Assembly: GCA_003524085.1 (NCBI GenBank)
Contig: DOEC01000021.1
Span: forward strand, 62,001-126,000
DNA length: 64,000 nucleotides
Reading direction: 5' to 3'
DNA from: Bacillota bacterium
GTDB lineage: Bacteria; Bacillota_I; Bacilli_A; RF39; UBA660
Of the stretch, positions 1 to 8,368 are shown one piece after another (the first letter of the stretch is position 1; each line of letters opens with the position of its first letter). The notes under the pieces are model-generated. The model was given only the letters and a program-made list of their open reading frames with translations. It did no database searches and was not told the DNA's origin. The position numbers and the translations under genes are program-made.

Positions 1-1
1 T

Positions 2-142
2 AATTTGAAAGTTAAAAAAGCAGGTGAGATAGTTATAATTGACCTTGACTGTTTGGAAATAGAAGATGTAAACAAATATACAAAATATCTGGAAAGTCTC
101 GGTTTTTCTTTAGAAAATAATAGTATTTCAAAATCAATGTAA
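2..142 (+). CDS. C-terminal end of an unidentified protein (partial)
   Basis: The last 46 codons of a gene that begins left of the window, ending in TAA at 140-142. The visible peptide includes GEIVIIDLDCLEIEDV followed by a helical, Lys/Glu-rich tail. I do not recognise the family from this fragment. A strong hairpin follows ten bases after the stop, which supports a real gene end. Codon use (AAA, GAA, ATA) matches the surrounding genes. Confidence 0.55.
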   Translation, partial: NLKVKKAGEIVIIDLDCLEIEDVNKYTKYLESLGFSLENNSISKSM

Positions 143-151
143 TTAACAAAA

Positions 152-181
152 AATCTACTTTCTTTTACGGGAAAGTAGATT
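152..181. terminator. Bidirectional intrinsic terminator
   Basis: A perfect 11-bp stem (152-162 with 171-181) and an 8-nt loop. It lies between the end of the rightward partial gene and the 3' end of the leftward tRNA-Leu. The flank on the minus-strand side reads as a T-rich run, so it probably ends both transcripts. Confidence 0.8.
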
Positions 182-210
182 ATATTTGTTACTAGCATTT
201 TTATTAATTT

Positions 211-295
211 TGGTGCTCCTCTAGGGACTCGAACCCTAACATATTTCTATACACGATTTTGAGTCGTGCGCGTCTACCAATTCCGCCACAGGAGC
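211..295 (-). tRNA. tRNA-Leu (anticodon CAA)
   Basis: On the minus strand the 85-nt sequence starts GCTCCTG and ends with an encoded CCA (211-213). The D-arm reads GGCGGAATTGG, the anticodon stem CACGA/TCGTG encloses the loop CTCAAAA (anticodon CAA, reading UUG), a long variable arm follows, and the T-arm is TAGGG-TTCGAGT-CCCTA. U8 is present, so it is a possible substrate for ThiI, encoded in this window. The acceptor stem pairs at positions 1-6, but position 7 is G opposite G66, a mismatch. The long variable arm and discriminator A fit leucine. Confidence 0.95.
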
Positions 296-304
296 AGTAA
301 CTTA

Positions 305-333
305 ATTATATATTAAAATGGTAAAAAAAGCAA
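305..333 (-). promoter_or_regulatory. Promoter of tRNA-Leu
   Basis: On the minus strand TTGCTT (complement of 328-333) is followed by a 17-bp spacer and a perfect TATAAT (complement of 305-310). The tRNA begins ten bases further on, at 295. Confidence 0.75.
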
Positions 334-392
334 GGGGGTTTTCTTTCCTTGAAATTTATAATAAACGAAAAGTTATAATTAAACAAAAATAA

Positions 393-426
393 AAAAGCAC
401 CTGATTTCATCATAGCCGGTGCTTTT
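393..426. terminator. Bidirectional terminator of the coiled-coil gene
   Basis: A perfect 9-bp stem AAAAGCACC (393-401) and GGTGCTTTT (418-426) with a 16-nt loop, with A runs before and T runs after. It lies downstream of the minus-strand gene at 565-1986. Between it and that gene (427-564) I see no further gene or RNA. Confidence 0.8.
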
Positions 427-564
427 AAAACAAATAAACAACAGGTGACACTTAACAGTGAAATTAAATGTTCCTTTTTTATTATATGAAGATTTCTCTT
501 CCGTATACATTATACTAAATTATTTAAATTTATGCAATACTTACACTTTATTTTAAGTAAGTGT

Positions 565-1986
565 TTATCTTGAACCTTTTCTTGCTCGTTCTTTAACTAG
601 GTTTTCTAATTCTGTCATTGTTAACTTTGATAACTCTAGTTCTTTTTGCTCTAGTTCTTTAGTATCAATATCAGTAATTAGTCTATTAAACATAGTTTTA
701 TACTGTTGCATGTCATTATCACTTTTCTTAACAAACACTCCTACAATGTCATAGATATTGTCTTTAATATGTTTTGTGACTATTCTTACTTGATCGTACC
801 TTAATTCAGTATACCCACTTGCTTTTTTATTGTTTGATAAGCTCTTAAATTCTTTTGAGCCTACTTTTCCCATAGTAAACCTATTTAACAAATCAAGCAC
901 TGTATCATAATACTCATTAGGAACATTTTTCATATCTTGAATTAATCTACTTTTAGTTGGGTTAGTTACAGGATGAGTAAATACTAAAAGTCTTTCTTTA
1001 ACACTTAAAGTTTCTTCTGTGATATCTTCTTCTGTTAATTCTAACTTACTAATTTCTTCATAATATTTTCTTATATCAATATATTTATTTAGTAATTTAT
1101 AGTACGCAGTTATAGCTTCTTTTCTAAGTGGTTTATTAATATATGTTTCTAAATCATTGACTATCTCATAATATTCAAGCATATCATAAATAAAACTTTT
1201 TAATACTTCATTTACAACATATCTAAATTCATTGTCTTCAGTAATAAATCTTTTATAACTATCTAAAGAGTTAGCAACATCATCTTCATAAATGATATAA
1301 CTTTTAATTTCAGCAACTTTTTTATCTAAAGTTTCTTTTCTACTTCTTCTAATTTCTACTATATCTAATTCTTCAAAACCACCATTTAATATATTTGGTA
1401 GTTCATTATATAAGTCATTAGTATTCTTTTCTTCAGTAGCATTTATAGATTTTAAGTTCCTGTTATAATACTCAATTTCATTACATAAAAGTAAGTCTTC
1501 TTTTGTTTCTATAATTCCTTTTGTTTCATAGTATCCTATAATTTTCTTTACATTGATAATATCATATTTACTTTCAAGTATAGGTGTATCATTTTTAATA
1601 GCAAGTGTTACTCTATATGCTGAAGATACTCTGTTTCTGTTGTTTCTAATTTGTTTATCTAGAGTTTTAAATCTCTCTAAATCAGTTTTGTATTCTAAAT
1701 TTAATTTTGTTATAAAAGATTTCATATCATCAACATCATTATTTAACATCTGATTTAAATATTTATAGAATAAATTACTGTAATCATTATTGTTATAGAT
1801 ACTGTTTAATAAAATATCAATATTCAAACTATGCTCTTTCATGTTAGTGTAATTCATGTCTAAGTAAGTTAAAACTTCATTAAAAAGTGATATTTTAATT
1901 TCTAAGTCTTTGTATTCTTCTTTTAACACTTTATTTTCAGATATATAATTATTTAATAGTTCAACTATTCTTTCTTTGTTTGTCAT
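565..1986 (-). CDS. Coiled-coil protein with possible RelE/HigB-like C-terminal region
   Basis: A 473-residue protein with no recognised name. The first 300 residues are almost entirely Lys/Glu/Asn-rich helix with no signal peptide or membrane segment, so it is probably cytoplasmic. From about residue 345 the pattern changes: a stretch with KEFKSLSNNKKASGYTELRY, then RIVTKHIKDNIYDIVGVFVK and KKSDND, resembles the strand-strand-strand core of the RelE/HigB (Gp49-like) toxin fold. That match is my inference from pattern only. The start is set by GGAGG nine bases before the ATG on the minus strand. It stands alone, divergent from gltX, with its own promoter and terminator. Confidence 0.7.
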   Translation of the reverse strand: MTNKERIVELLNNYISENKVLKEEYKDLEIKISLFNEVLTYLDMNYTNMKEHSLNIDILLNSIYNNNDYSNLFYKYLNQMLNNDVDDMKSFITKLNLEYKTDLERFKTLDKQIRNNRNRVSSAYRVTLAIKNDTPILESKYDIINVKKIIGYYETKGIIETKEDLLLCNEIEYYNRNLKSINATEEKNTNDLYNELPNILNGGFEELDIVEIRRSRKETLDKKVAEIKSYIIYEDDVANSLDSYKRFITEDNEFRYVVNEVLKSFIYDMLEYYEIVNDLETYINKPLRKEAITAYYKLLNKYIDIRKYYEEISKLELTEEDITEETLSVKERLLVFTHPVTNPTKSRLIQDMKNVPNEYYDTVLDLLNRFTMGKVGSKEFKSLSNNKKASGYTELRYDQVRIVTKHIKDNIYDIVGVFVKKSDNDMQQYKTMFNRLITDIDTKELEQKELELSKLTMTELENLVKERARKGSR

Positions 1987-2003
1987 ATTGTTCCTCCAGT
2001 TAA

Positions 2004-2012
2004 ATTATATCA
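2004..2012 (-). promoter_or_regulatory. Extended -10 of the coiled-coil gene
   Basis: On the minus strand the sequence reads TGATATAAT, an extended -10 element, 18 bases before the start codon at 1986. No good -35 is visible at 17 bp, as is common with extended -10 promoters. Confidence 0.5.
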
Positions 2013-2051
2013 TATTTATTATATGTTTTTAAACAATTTATAAAAAACATG

Positions 2052-2060
2052 TGGTAAAAT
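2052..2060 (+). promoter_or_regulatory. Possible extended -10 of gltX
   Basis: TGGTAAAAT, the same extended -10 sequence used by tRNA-Glu at 3755-3763. The -35 region is poor, and a second TAAAAT lies at 2075-2080, so which one is used cannot be decided by eye. Confidence 0.35.
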
Positions 2061-2108
2061 AAAGCAAAATATAGTAAAATAGTACTATATTTTAAAGGAA
2101 GTGAGAAA

Positions 2109-3734
2109 ATGAATTATAAAGAATTAGCAGAACTTTTATATCCTGAAGTGACAACTACTATTGAAGACTTGGAAAAAATGTACCCAGAAAGGAATTTACC
2201 AGAAGGAGCAGAAGTATGTCGTTTTGCACCGAGTCCAACTGGAAGAATGCATATGGGAAATATGTATGCTGCTTTTATACCAGAAGTTTTTGCACATCAA
2301 AGTAACGGTGTATTTATATTAAGAATTGAAGACACAGATGAGAAAAGAGCAATTGAAAATGGAATAGAGCACATTGTAAATGATTTAGGAGAATTTAATT
2401 ATATAATAGATGAAAGCCCAGTTACAGGTGGTAATTATGGACCATATAAACAAAGAGATAGATTAAACATTTATCATACTGTTGCTAAATACTTAGTAAG
2501 TATTGGAAGAGCATATCCATGTTTCTGTACAGAAGAAGAATTAACAGAAATGAGAACACATCAAGAAGACATTAAAGACAGAATAGGTTATTATGGACAT
2601 TATGCAAAGTGTAGAAATTTATCAATGGAAGAGATTAAAAAACATTTAGAAAACAAAGATAAGTGGGTTTTAAGACTTAAAAGTATGGGAGACTTTAATA
2701 AAAAAGTAGAATTTAATGATTTAATTAAAGGAAAACTTGAACTTCCAGAAAATGATATAGATCAAGTTTTAATTAAAAGTGATGGAGTGCCACCTTATGC
2801 ATTTGCGCATGTGTGTGATGACCATTATATGAGAGTTACTACTGTTACAAGAGATGACTCATATATTTCTTCATTAACTTATCATTTAGAAATATGGGAT
2901 GCATGTGGTTTTAAAGCACCAAAATTTGCACATTTACTTCCACTTAATAAAAAAGATGGAGATAAAGTAAGAAAAATTAGTAAAAGAAAAGACCCTGAGG
3001 CAGCTGTTGCATTTTATCATGAAAGAGGAATTCCTGTTGAAGCAATTAAACTTTATTTTGCGACTTTAGTTAACTCTAACTTTGAAGAGTGGTTTATGGC
3101 TAACCCTGACAAAACTCATAAAGATTTCAAATTTACTTTTGATAAAATGAGTACAAGTGGTTCGTTGTATGACTTAGAAAAACTTATTAATATTTCTAAA
3201 AATTATATTAGTAGATTAAAAGCAGAAGAAGTATTTAATTTAGTTGATACATGGTCTAATACTTATGATAAAGAATTTAATCAGTTAATTAACAAATACA
3301 AAGACTATACAATTAATGTACTAAACATTGAAAGAGAAGTAGAAAGACCTAGAAAAGATATAGAAAGCTTTAGTGCTGTTAAAAGAGAAATAGGTTATAT
3401 GTATGACGAGTTATTCTTTAATGAAGAAAAGACTTTTGAAAGAAAAGACTTCTATTCTAAAGATTTACTTGAGTATTATATAGATAATGTGTATGATGAA
3501 AATGACGACAAGCAAACATGGTTTAACAAAATTAAAGAAATGTGTCCTAAGTTTGGGTTTGCTAGTGAAACTAAGGAATATAAGAAAAATCCTGAAAATT
3601 ATAAAGGCTCAGTTGCGCATGCATGTGAAGTTATAAGAGTAAGTGTTACTAATAGAACAATGACACCTGACTTATACGAAATATTAAAACTTCTTGGAAA
3701 AGACAGAATTAAAGAAAGAATTAGTAAATTCTAA
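2109..3734 (+). CDS. gltX: Glutamyl-tRNA synthetase
   Basis: A class I aminoacyl-tRNA synthetase that charges tRNA-Glu in the cytoplasm. The HIGH-type motif appears as PSPTGRMHMGN (residues 41-51), the following RIEDTDEKRA is typical of GluRS, and the KMSKS loop is KISKR (289-293). At 541 residues it is longer than most bacterial enzymes (about 470-500), with the extra length in the C-terminal half that carries the anticodon-binding region. The start follows AAAGGAAGTGAG. A tRNA-Glu gene lies only 44 bases downstream, so enzyme and substrate are neighbours. Whether it also charges tRNA-Gln, as in many Firmicutes that use GatCAB, cannot be told from the sequence. Confidence 0.95.
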   Translation: MNYKELAELLYPEVTTTIEDLEKMYPERNLPEGAEVCRFAPSPTGRMHMGNMYAAFIPEVFAHQSNGVFILRIEDTDEKRAIENGIEHIVNDLGEFNYIIDESPVTGGNYGPYKQRDRLNIYHTVAKYLVSIGRAYPCFCTEEELTEMRTHQEDIKDRIGYYGHYAKCRNLSMEEIKKHLENKDKWVLRLKSMGDFNKKVEFNDLIKGKLELPENDIDQVLIKSDGVPPYAFAHVCDDHYMRVTTVTRDDSYISSLTYHLEIWDACGFKAPKFAHLLPLNKKDGDKVRKISKRKDPEAAVAFYHERGIPVEAIKLYFATLVNSNFEEWFMANPDKTHKDFKFTFDKMSTSGSLYDLEKLINISKNYISRLKAEEVFNLVDTWSNTYDKEFNQLINKYKDYTINVLNIEREVERPRKDIESFSAVKREIGYMYDELFFNEEKTFERKDFYSKDLLEYYIDNVYDENDDKQTWFNKIKEMCPKFGFASETKEYKKNPENYKGSVAHACEVIRVSVTNRTMTPDLYEILKLLGKDRIKERISKF

Positions 3735-3774
3735 TTGAAAAATTATCACGCATATGGTAAAATTATATGCGTGA
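3735..3774 (+). promoter_or_regulatory. tRNA-Glu promoter with palindrome around the -10
   Basis: TTGAAA (3735-3740) starts one base after the gltX stop. A 17-bp spacer and the extended -10 TGGTAAAAT (3755-3763) follow, and the tRNA begins at 3778. A perfect 10-bp inverted repeat, TCACGCATAT (3746-3755) and ATATGCGTGA (3765-3774), encloses the -10. No T-run follows, so it is not a normal terminator. It could be an operator or a hairpin in the tRNA leader. Confidence 0.65.
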
Positions 3775-3777
3775 ATT

Positions 3778-3853
3778 GGCCTGTTGGTGAAATGGTTAAC
3801 ACACAAGCCTCTCAAGCTTGCATTCACGGGTTCAAATCCCGTACAGGTCACCA
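3778..3853 (+). tRNA. tRNA-Glu (anticodon CTC)
   Basis: A 76-nt gene with encoded CCA. Acceptor GGCCTGT pairs with ACAGGTC (one G-U), D-arm TGGTGAAATGGTTAACA, anticodon stem CAAGC/GCTTG with loop CTCTCAA (anticodon CTC, reading GAG), and T-loop TTCAAAT. U8 is present. A dedicated GAG-reading isoacceptor is unusual in such an AT-rich genome, since tRNA-Glu(TTC) alone can read both codons. Confidence 0.95.
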
Positions 3854-3864
3854 TTTTGAATATT

Positions 3865-3886
3865 AATCCTCTTTATGAGGGTTTTT
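3865..3886 (+). terminator. Terminator of tRNA-Glu
   Basis: A 7-bp stem with one G-U pair, AATCCTC (3865-3871) and GAGGGTT, a 5-nt loop and a short T-run, starting 12 bases after the CCA end. Confidence 0.65.
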
Positions 3887-3898
3887 ATATATTAATCA

Positions 3899-4291
3899 AT
3901 GGATGTGGGAATAATGGTTTTGGACTATAAAAAAGACATGTATCAAAATACTGATACTCTTTATATTGAAAAAGTAATGAATTCTACAAAAAAAATACTT
4001 CAAGGATACGAAGAGTTAAGTAATAGAGAGTTATATGAAATTACAAATGTGCTTTTTGATATAAAGATTAGTGATGAAGAAAAAGATTATCTAAAGAAAG
4101 AGTGTATTGACTTATATGATTATGTATCTTCTGATATTAGAGAAAACTATGACAAGTATTCATATTTTTATAGTGTGAATTTTGTACTTCATACTTTGGA
4201 ACTTAATTTACTATTTAGTCATGATTTAACTAAAAGGGATAGTAGAATAAAATTAAGAAATTTGACTAACAGAATGAGACACATTAATTGA
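3899..4291 (+). CDS. Small hypothetical protein
   Basis: A 130-residue, charged, apparently cytoplasmic helical protein I do not recognise. There is no signal peptide, membrane segment or Cys pattern. The C-terminus is basic (TKRDSRIKLRNLTNRMRHIN). Two starts are possible: ATG at 3899, or ATG at 3914, which has a modest GTGGGA site in front and is the one I prefer. It sits between tRNA-Glu and metG and ends 46 bases before the metG start. Its low-complexity AT-rich coding leaves some doubt. Confidence 0.5.
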   Translation: MDVGIMVLDYKKDMYQNTDTLYIEKVMNSTKKILQGYEELSNRELYEITNVLFDIKISDEEKDYLKKECIDLYDYVSSDIRENYDKYSYFYSVNFVLHTLELNLLFSHDLTKRDSRIKLRNLTNRMRHIN

Positions 4292-4337
4292 CTTTGTTGT
4301 GAATAAAATTTATAATATAAATAAGGAAGTGATAAAA

Positions 4338-5912
4338 ATGGAAAAAACATTTTATATAACAACACCGATATACTACCCAAGTGGTAAATTTCATATTGGA
4401 ACAGCTTATACAACAATTTTGGCTGATGCTTTAGCAAGATATCATAGACAAAAAGGTGAAGACGTGTACTTCTTAACTGGACTTGATGAACATGGAGAAA
4501 AGATACAAAAGAAGAGCATGGAAGAGGGAATTACTCCTCAAGAGTACGTTGATAGAGTAGCAGATTATACTAAAAATTTGTGGAAACTTTTAAACATAAC
4601 TAATACTGGGTTTATTAGAACAACTGATAAAAGTCACATGGAAAGTGTAAGTAAGGCTTTTTTAAAACTTTATAATCAAGGAGATATTTATCTAGGAAAA
4701 TATAAAGGAAAATATTGTGTTCCATGTGAGACATTTTATACTGAAAGTCAGTTAGTTAATGGAATGTGTCCAAGTTGTGGTAGAGAAGTTAAGGAAGTTG
4801 AAGAAGAGACTTATTTCTTTAATATGAGAAAATACGAAAGTAGATTAAAAGAATTTTATAAAGAAAATCCTGACTTTTTAGTACCTGTTACTAAGAAAAA
4901 TGAGATAATGAACAGTTTTATTAATGTTGGTATAGAAGATTTATGTATTTCTAGAACTACTTTTGACTGGGGAATACCTGTACCTAATGACTCTAAACAC
5001 GTTATGTATGTATGGCTTGATGCATTACTTAATTATGTTACTGCTTTAGGATACAATAGTGATAATGAAGAGTTATTTAAGAAGTATTGGCCTGCTAATG
5101 TACAGATAATTGGAAAAGATATATTAAGGTTCCACGCTATATACTGGCCTATATTCTTGATGGCATTGGATTTACCACTTCCAAAGAAACTTTTTGTTCA
5201 TGATTTTATAATGATGAAAGACGGTAAGATGAGTAAGAGTAAAGGTAATACAATATATCCTGATGTACTTGCTGAATCCTATTCAGTAGATGCAGTAAGA
5301 TACACTATATTAAGAAGTTTACCTTATGGACAAGATGGAGAATTTACACCTAGTTCATTTATTCAAATATATAATACAGAGTTATGTAATGACTTAGGAA
5401 ATCTTGTTAATAGAACTATTGCAATGATTAATAAATATTTTGATGGTGTCATTAGTAAGGGTACAAAAGAAACAGAGTTTGACAAGTTGTTAGACCATTA
5501 TATTAGAAATGAAATAATGATGTATGAAGTAGAAGTTAATAACATAAATATTCAAAATGCACTAAGTCACATAATGAACATAGTTTCAAGGACTAATAAA
5601 TATATAGATGAGACTATGCCTTGGGTTTTATTTAAAGAAGGTAAGACTGAAGAGTTAAAGAGTGTAATGTATAATTTGTACGAAAGTATTAGAAAAATTG
5701 CAATACTCTTTATGCCTTATATACCAGAAAGTAGTGAGAAGATATTTAATCAATTAAATGTTAGTGAAGAAGATAAAGTGTTTGACTCATTAACAAGTGA
5801 AAAAGATTTAAGTGGTAATAAGGTTATAGAAAAAGGTATACCTTTATTTGAAAGACTTAAGGAAGAGGAAGAGATAAGTAGACTTACAGAACTAATGAAG
5901 ACTAGTAATTAG
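4338..5912 (+). CDS. metG: Methionyl-tRNA synthetase
   Basis: A class I synthetase that charges initiator and elongator tRNA-Met. The HIGH motif is FHIG (residues 18-21) and the KMSKS loop is intact at 297-301. A zinc knuckle of the form CVPC...CPSC lies in the connective domain near residues 125-145. At 524 residues it ends after the anticodon-binding helices and lacks the C-terminal EMAP/Trbp111-like dimerisation domain of the B. subtilis enzyme. The start at 4338 is chosen because AAGGAAGTG precedes it; the frame is open back to 4299 but without a ribosome site. The stop codon lies inside the terminator hairpin. Confidence 0.96.
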   Translation: MEKTFYITTPIYYPSGKFHIGTAYTTILADALARYHRQKGEDVYFLTGLDEHGEKIQKKSMEEGITPQEYVDRVADYTKNLWKLLNITNTGFIRTTDKSHMESVSKAFLKLYNQGDIYLGKYKGKYCVPCETFYTESQLVNGMCPSCGREVKEVEEETYFFNMRKYESRLKEFYKENPDFLVPVTKKNEIMNSFINVGIEDLCISRTTFDWGIPVPNDSKHVMYVWLDALLNYVTALGYNSDNEELFKKYWPANVQIIGKDILRFHAIYWPIFLMALDLPLPKKLFVHDFIMMKDGKMSKSKGNTIYPDVLAESYSVDAVRYTILRSLPYGQDGEFTPSSFIQIYNTELCNDLGNLVNRTIAMINKYFDGVISKGTKETEFDKLLDHYIRNEIMMYEVEVNNINIQNALSHIMNIVSRTNKYIDETMPWVLFKEGKTEELKSVMYNLYESIRKIAILFMPYIPESSEKIFNQLNVSEEDKVFDSLTSEKDLSGNKVIEKGIPLFERLKEEEEISRLTELMKTSN

Positions 5913-5921
5913 TCTTTTTTT
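5898..5921 (+). terminator. Terminator overlapping the end of metG
   Basis: AAGACTA (5898-5904) and TAGTCTT (5910-5916) form a 7-bp stem with loop GTAAT, followed by T's. The metG stop codon TAG (5910-5912) is the first part of the right arm. Confidence 0.8.
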
Positions 5922-6006
5922 CTTTACAATGATTTTACTTTACATGTGTAAATATGCTTTTCTTTAATTATTAGATTTGATACAATAAATAAGGAGAGTG
6001 AACAAA

Positions 6007-7194
6007 ATGAAAAATGTAGGAACAATGAGTATAGGAGTAAGAACCGGAGTTATAAAAGAAGGGGATAACTTAGCAGAAATCACAGTAAACAGTGTACTTA
6101 ACGCGTGTGAAGAGTTAAATTTGCCTTTAGAAAACAAAGATATAATTGCTATAACTGAAGCGGTTGTTTCAATTAGTATGGGTAACTATTGTACAGTAGA
6201 CGATATTGTCAAAGATTTACAGTTTAAGGTTAAAACTAGACACTTAGGGATAGTGTATCCAATTTTAAGTAGAAATAGATTTGCTGTTTTACTTTCAGCT
6301 TTCGCGCGTGCTATGGACAAGATAACTTTTGTACTTAGTTATCCATCAGATGAAGTAGGTAATGATATTTTAGATAAAGAAAAACTAAATAATTCTAAAA
6401 TTCCTTTATCTAATTATGTTATGTTAGAAAGTGAGTACACTGAGTTATTTGGAGACTTTAAGCATATTTTTACAGGTGTTAATATGGTAGACTTTTATAG
6501 GGATATTTGTAAAAAAGAGAACTGTGAAGTTGAGTTTGTATTTTCAAATGACCCAGAAGTAATACTTGATTATACTAAAGATGTATTGTGTGCAGATATT
6601 CACACTAGAAATACTACTAAAGAGAAGATTTTAGCTAAAGAAAAAGTAAATGTTTTAACACTAGCTGATATACTTAACAAAAGTGTTGATGGAAGTGGAT
6701 ATAATTCTAAATATGGTCTTTTAGGAAGTAACAGGGCTACTGAAGAAAAGGTTAAGTTGTTTCCTGAAAACGGTAGTACTTTTGTTAACAAAGTTAAAGA
6801 TTTATTTAAAGAAAAAGCTAATAAAGATGTTGAAGTAATGATTTACGGAGATGGGGCGTTTAAAGACCCAGTAGGTAAGATATGGGAGTTAGCTGACCCA
6901 GTTGTAAGTCCAGCTTATACTGAAGGTTTAGAAGGTTCTCCAAATGAGATTAAACTTAAATATTTATCTGATAATAAGTTTTCTAATTTAAAAGGAGAAG
7001 AGTTAAACGATGCAATTAAGACTGAAATCAGAAAAAAAGAAAGTGAGTTAAAAGGATCAATGGTAAGTCAAGGTACTACTCCTAGAAGATACACTGATTT
7101 AATAGGAAGTTTGTGTGATTTAACAAGTGGAAGTGGAGACAAAGGAACACCTGTAATACTAATTAAAAATTATTTTAAAAATTATAGTAATTAA
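6007..7194 (+). CDS. Coenzyme F420-0:L-glutamate ligase-like protein (CofE family)
   Basis: A 395-residue protein of the CofE/FbiB gamma-glutamyl ligase type. Family traits visible are an N-terminal VGTMSIGVRTGVIKEGD, DIIAITEAVVSISMGN, a metal/GTP-site-like region with ADIHTRNTTKEKI, and MIYGDGAFKDPVGKIWELA in the C-terminal half. In methanogens and actinobacteria this family adds glutamate to F420-0, but nothing in this window makes F420, so the natural substrate here is unknown. The start at 6007 is preferred over the GTG at 5998 because GGAG lies ten bases before it. An imperfect palindrome, TTTACA-TG-TGTAAA (5939-5952), lies upstream and could be an operator. Confidence 0.75.
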   Translation: MKNVGTMSIGVRTGVIKEGDNLAEITVNSVLNACEELNLPLENKDIIAITEAVVSISMGNYCTVDDIVKDLQFKVKTRHLGIVYPILSRNRFAVLLSAFARAMDKITFVLSYPSDEVGNDILDKEKLNNSKIPLSNYVMLESEYTELFGDFKHIFTGVNMVDFYRDICKKENCEVEFVFSNDPEVILDYTKDVLCADIHTRNTTKEKILAKEKVNVLTLADILNKSVDGSGYNSKYGLLGSNRATEEKVKLFPENGSTFVNKVKDLFKEKANKDVEVMIYGDGAFKDPVGKIWELADPVVSPAYTEGLEGSPNEIKLKYLSDNKFSNLKGEELNDAIKTEIRKKESELKGSMVSQGTTPRRYTDLIGSLCDLTSGSGDKGTPVILIKNYFKNYSN

Positions 7195-7195
7195 A

Positions 7196-7219
7196 AAAGC
7201 CACATTAATGTGTGGCTTT
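7196..7219. terminator. Bidirectional terminator between convergent genes
   Basis: A 9-bp perfect stem AAAGCCACA (7196-7204) and TGTGGCTTT (7211-7219) with a 6-nt loop. It serves the CofE-like gene on the plus strand and the glycosyltransferase on the minus strand, whose stop codon (7218-7220) overlaps it. Confidence 0.85.
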
Positions 7220-8321
7220 ACTCGTTTATAGTATCATAAATCAATTTGCATATTTTTTCTTTTGAAGATACAGAAGATATCTTTTTAAGCTTGTTTCTAT
7301 ATGAATTTATTATAAAAGGATAATTTAAACAAAGACTTATTTTCCTTTTAAGTGAAATAGGAGTAGTTGCTTTCATTCCAAAGTGATTTTTTAAAATGTA
7401 TTTCATATTAAATACTTCACTACTATTAGATGGCGAAGTTAATATTAAAGGCTTTCCCATAAGAATACACTCGTTTATAGTTGAGCTACCTGGCTTTGAA
7501 ATTATAACGTCACTTACACTTATTAAATTAGTTATATCTTTAGTGTAACCTAGAACTAATACATTCTTAATATCATTTTTGTATATGTATTCTTCACATT
7601 TAACTTTTAAAGATATGTTTTTACTTGTGGCAAGAATGTAGTAAACTGGTAAATCTTTTTTTATGATAGTCTTAAAATATTCAAAACCTCTTTCAATATC
7701 TATAAAGAATAAGTATATTGGTTTGTCATTTTTTAAACTGTATTTTTTTAGAATTGTCTCGTAATCGTCAGTAGATGCAGATAAATTGCTTGGTAAACCA
7801 TATGGATATATAGAACTTGTATCAACTCCTTTCTTTATAAAGTCACTTTTTAAAATTTCGTTACTTACAACATATTTATCTATTTCTTTAGAATTCATTA
7901 TCCAACTAGTATGTGCTGTGTAATCTGTTACTATGCTAATTATTTTTGTGTTGGTTATTCTAAGTCTATTATAGTACGTTACAATATAACTTGCACAGTA
8001 GTGAGTTGTTAAAACTAAGTCTGGGTTGTACGTACTAAAAATACTTCTTAATTCACCATTGTCAAAACATTTTATAGACTGTTTTTCATAACTAATTGCC
8101 ATTAATTTATTGTTTACTAATTTTAAAAATAAACCACTTAAAAGTTCTAAATTATTTTTAAAAAGAAAGTTACTAAACATATTTATTTTACTTCCATACT
8201 CGCTTAAATCTATTAAACTTACTATGTATTTTTTTTTATCTAATTTATCATAAATATTATATGCTACACTTTTAGAAGTATTTGAGTAGCTTACATAACT
8301 TATTAAAATTTTCTTTTTCAT
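7218..8321 (-). CDS. Diacylglycerol glycosyltransferase-like protein (UgtP/MGDG synthase family)
   Basis: A 367-residue GT28-type glycosyltransferase, probably on the inner face of the membrane, moving a sugar from UDP-sugar to diacylglycerol. The N-terminal KKKILISYVSYSNTSKSVA resembles the glycolipid synthase start, and IVTDYTAHTSWI matches the acceptor-side motif of UgtP and MGDG synthases. The C-terminal donor-site pattern is VLGYTKDITNLISVSD, KPGSSTINECILMGKPLIL. Glycolipids of this type stabilise membranes and anchor lipoteichoic acid. It lies 47 bases behind the BtaA-like gene on the same strand and probably shares its transcript. The exact sugar is unknown. Confidence 0.8.
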   Translation of the reverse strand: MKKKILISYVSYSNTSKSVAYNIYDKLDKKKYIVSLIDLSEYGSKINMFSNFLFKNNLELLSGLFLKLVNNKLMAISYEKQSIKCFDNGELRSIFSTYNPDLVLTTHYCASYIVTYYNRLRITNTKIISIVTDYTAHTSWIMNSKEIDKYVVSNEILKSDFIKKGVDTSSIYPYGLPSNLSASTDDYETILKKYSLKNDKPIYLFFIDIERGFEYFKTIIKKDLPVYYILATSKNISLKVKCEEYIYKNDIKNVLVLGYTKDITNLISVSDVIISKPGSSTINECILMGKPLILTSPSNSSEVFNMKYILKNHFGMKATTPISLKRKISLCLNYPFIINSYRNKLKKISSVSSKEKICKLIYDTINE

Positions 8322-8368
8322 ATAAAAACCTCTTAATTAATTATATATCAAAATTTGAAAAAATTCTA

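Noticed and set aside
4219..4437. Minus-strand gene opposite the start of metG
   Set aside because: It overlaps the HIGH-motif end of metG on the other strand, with no ribosome site and a shadow-like composition.
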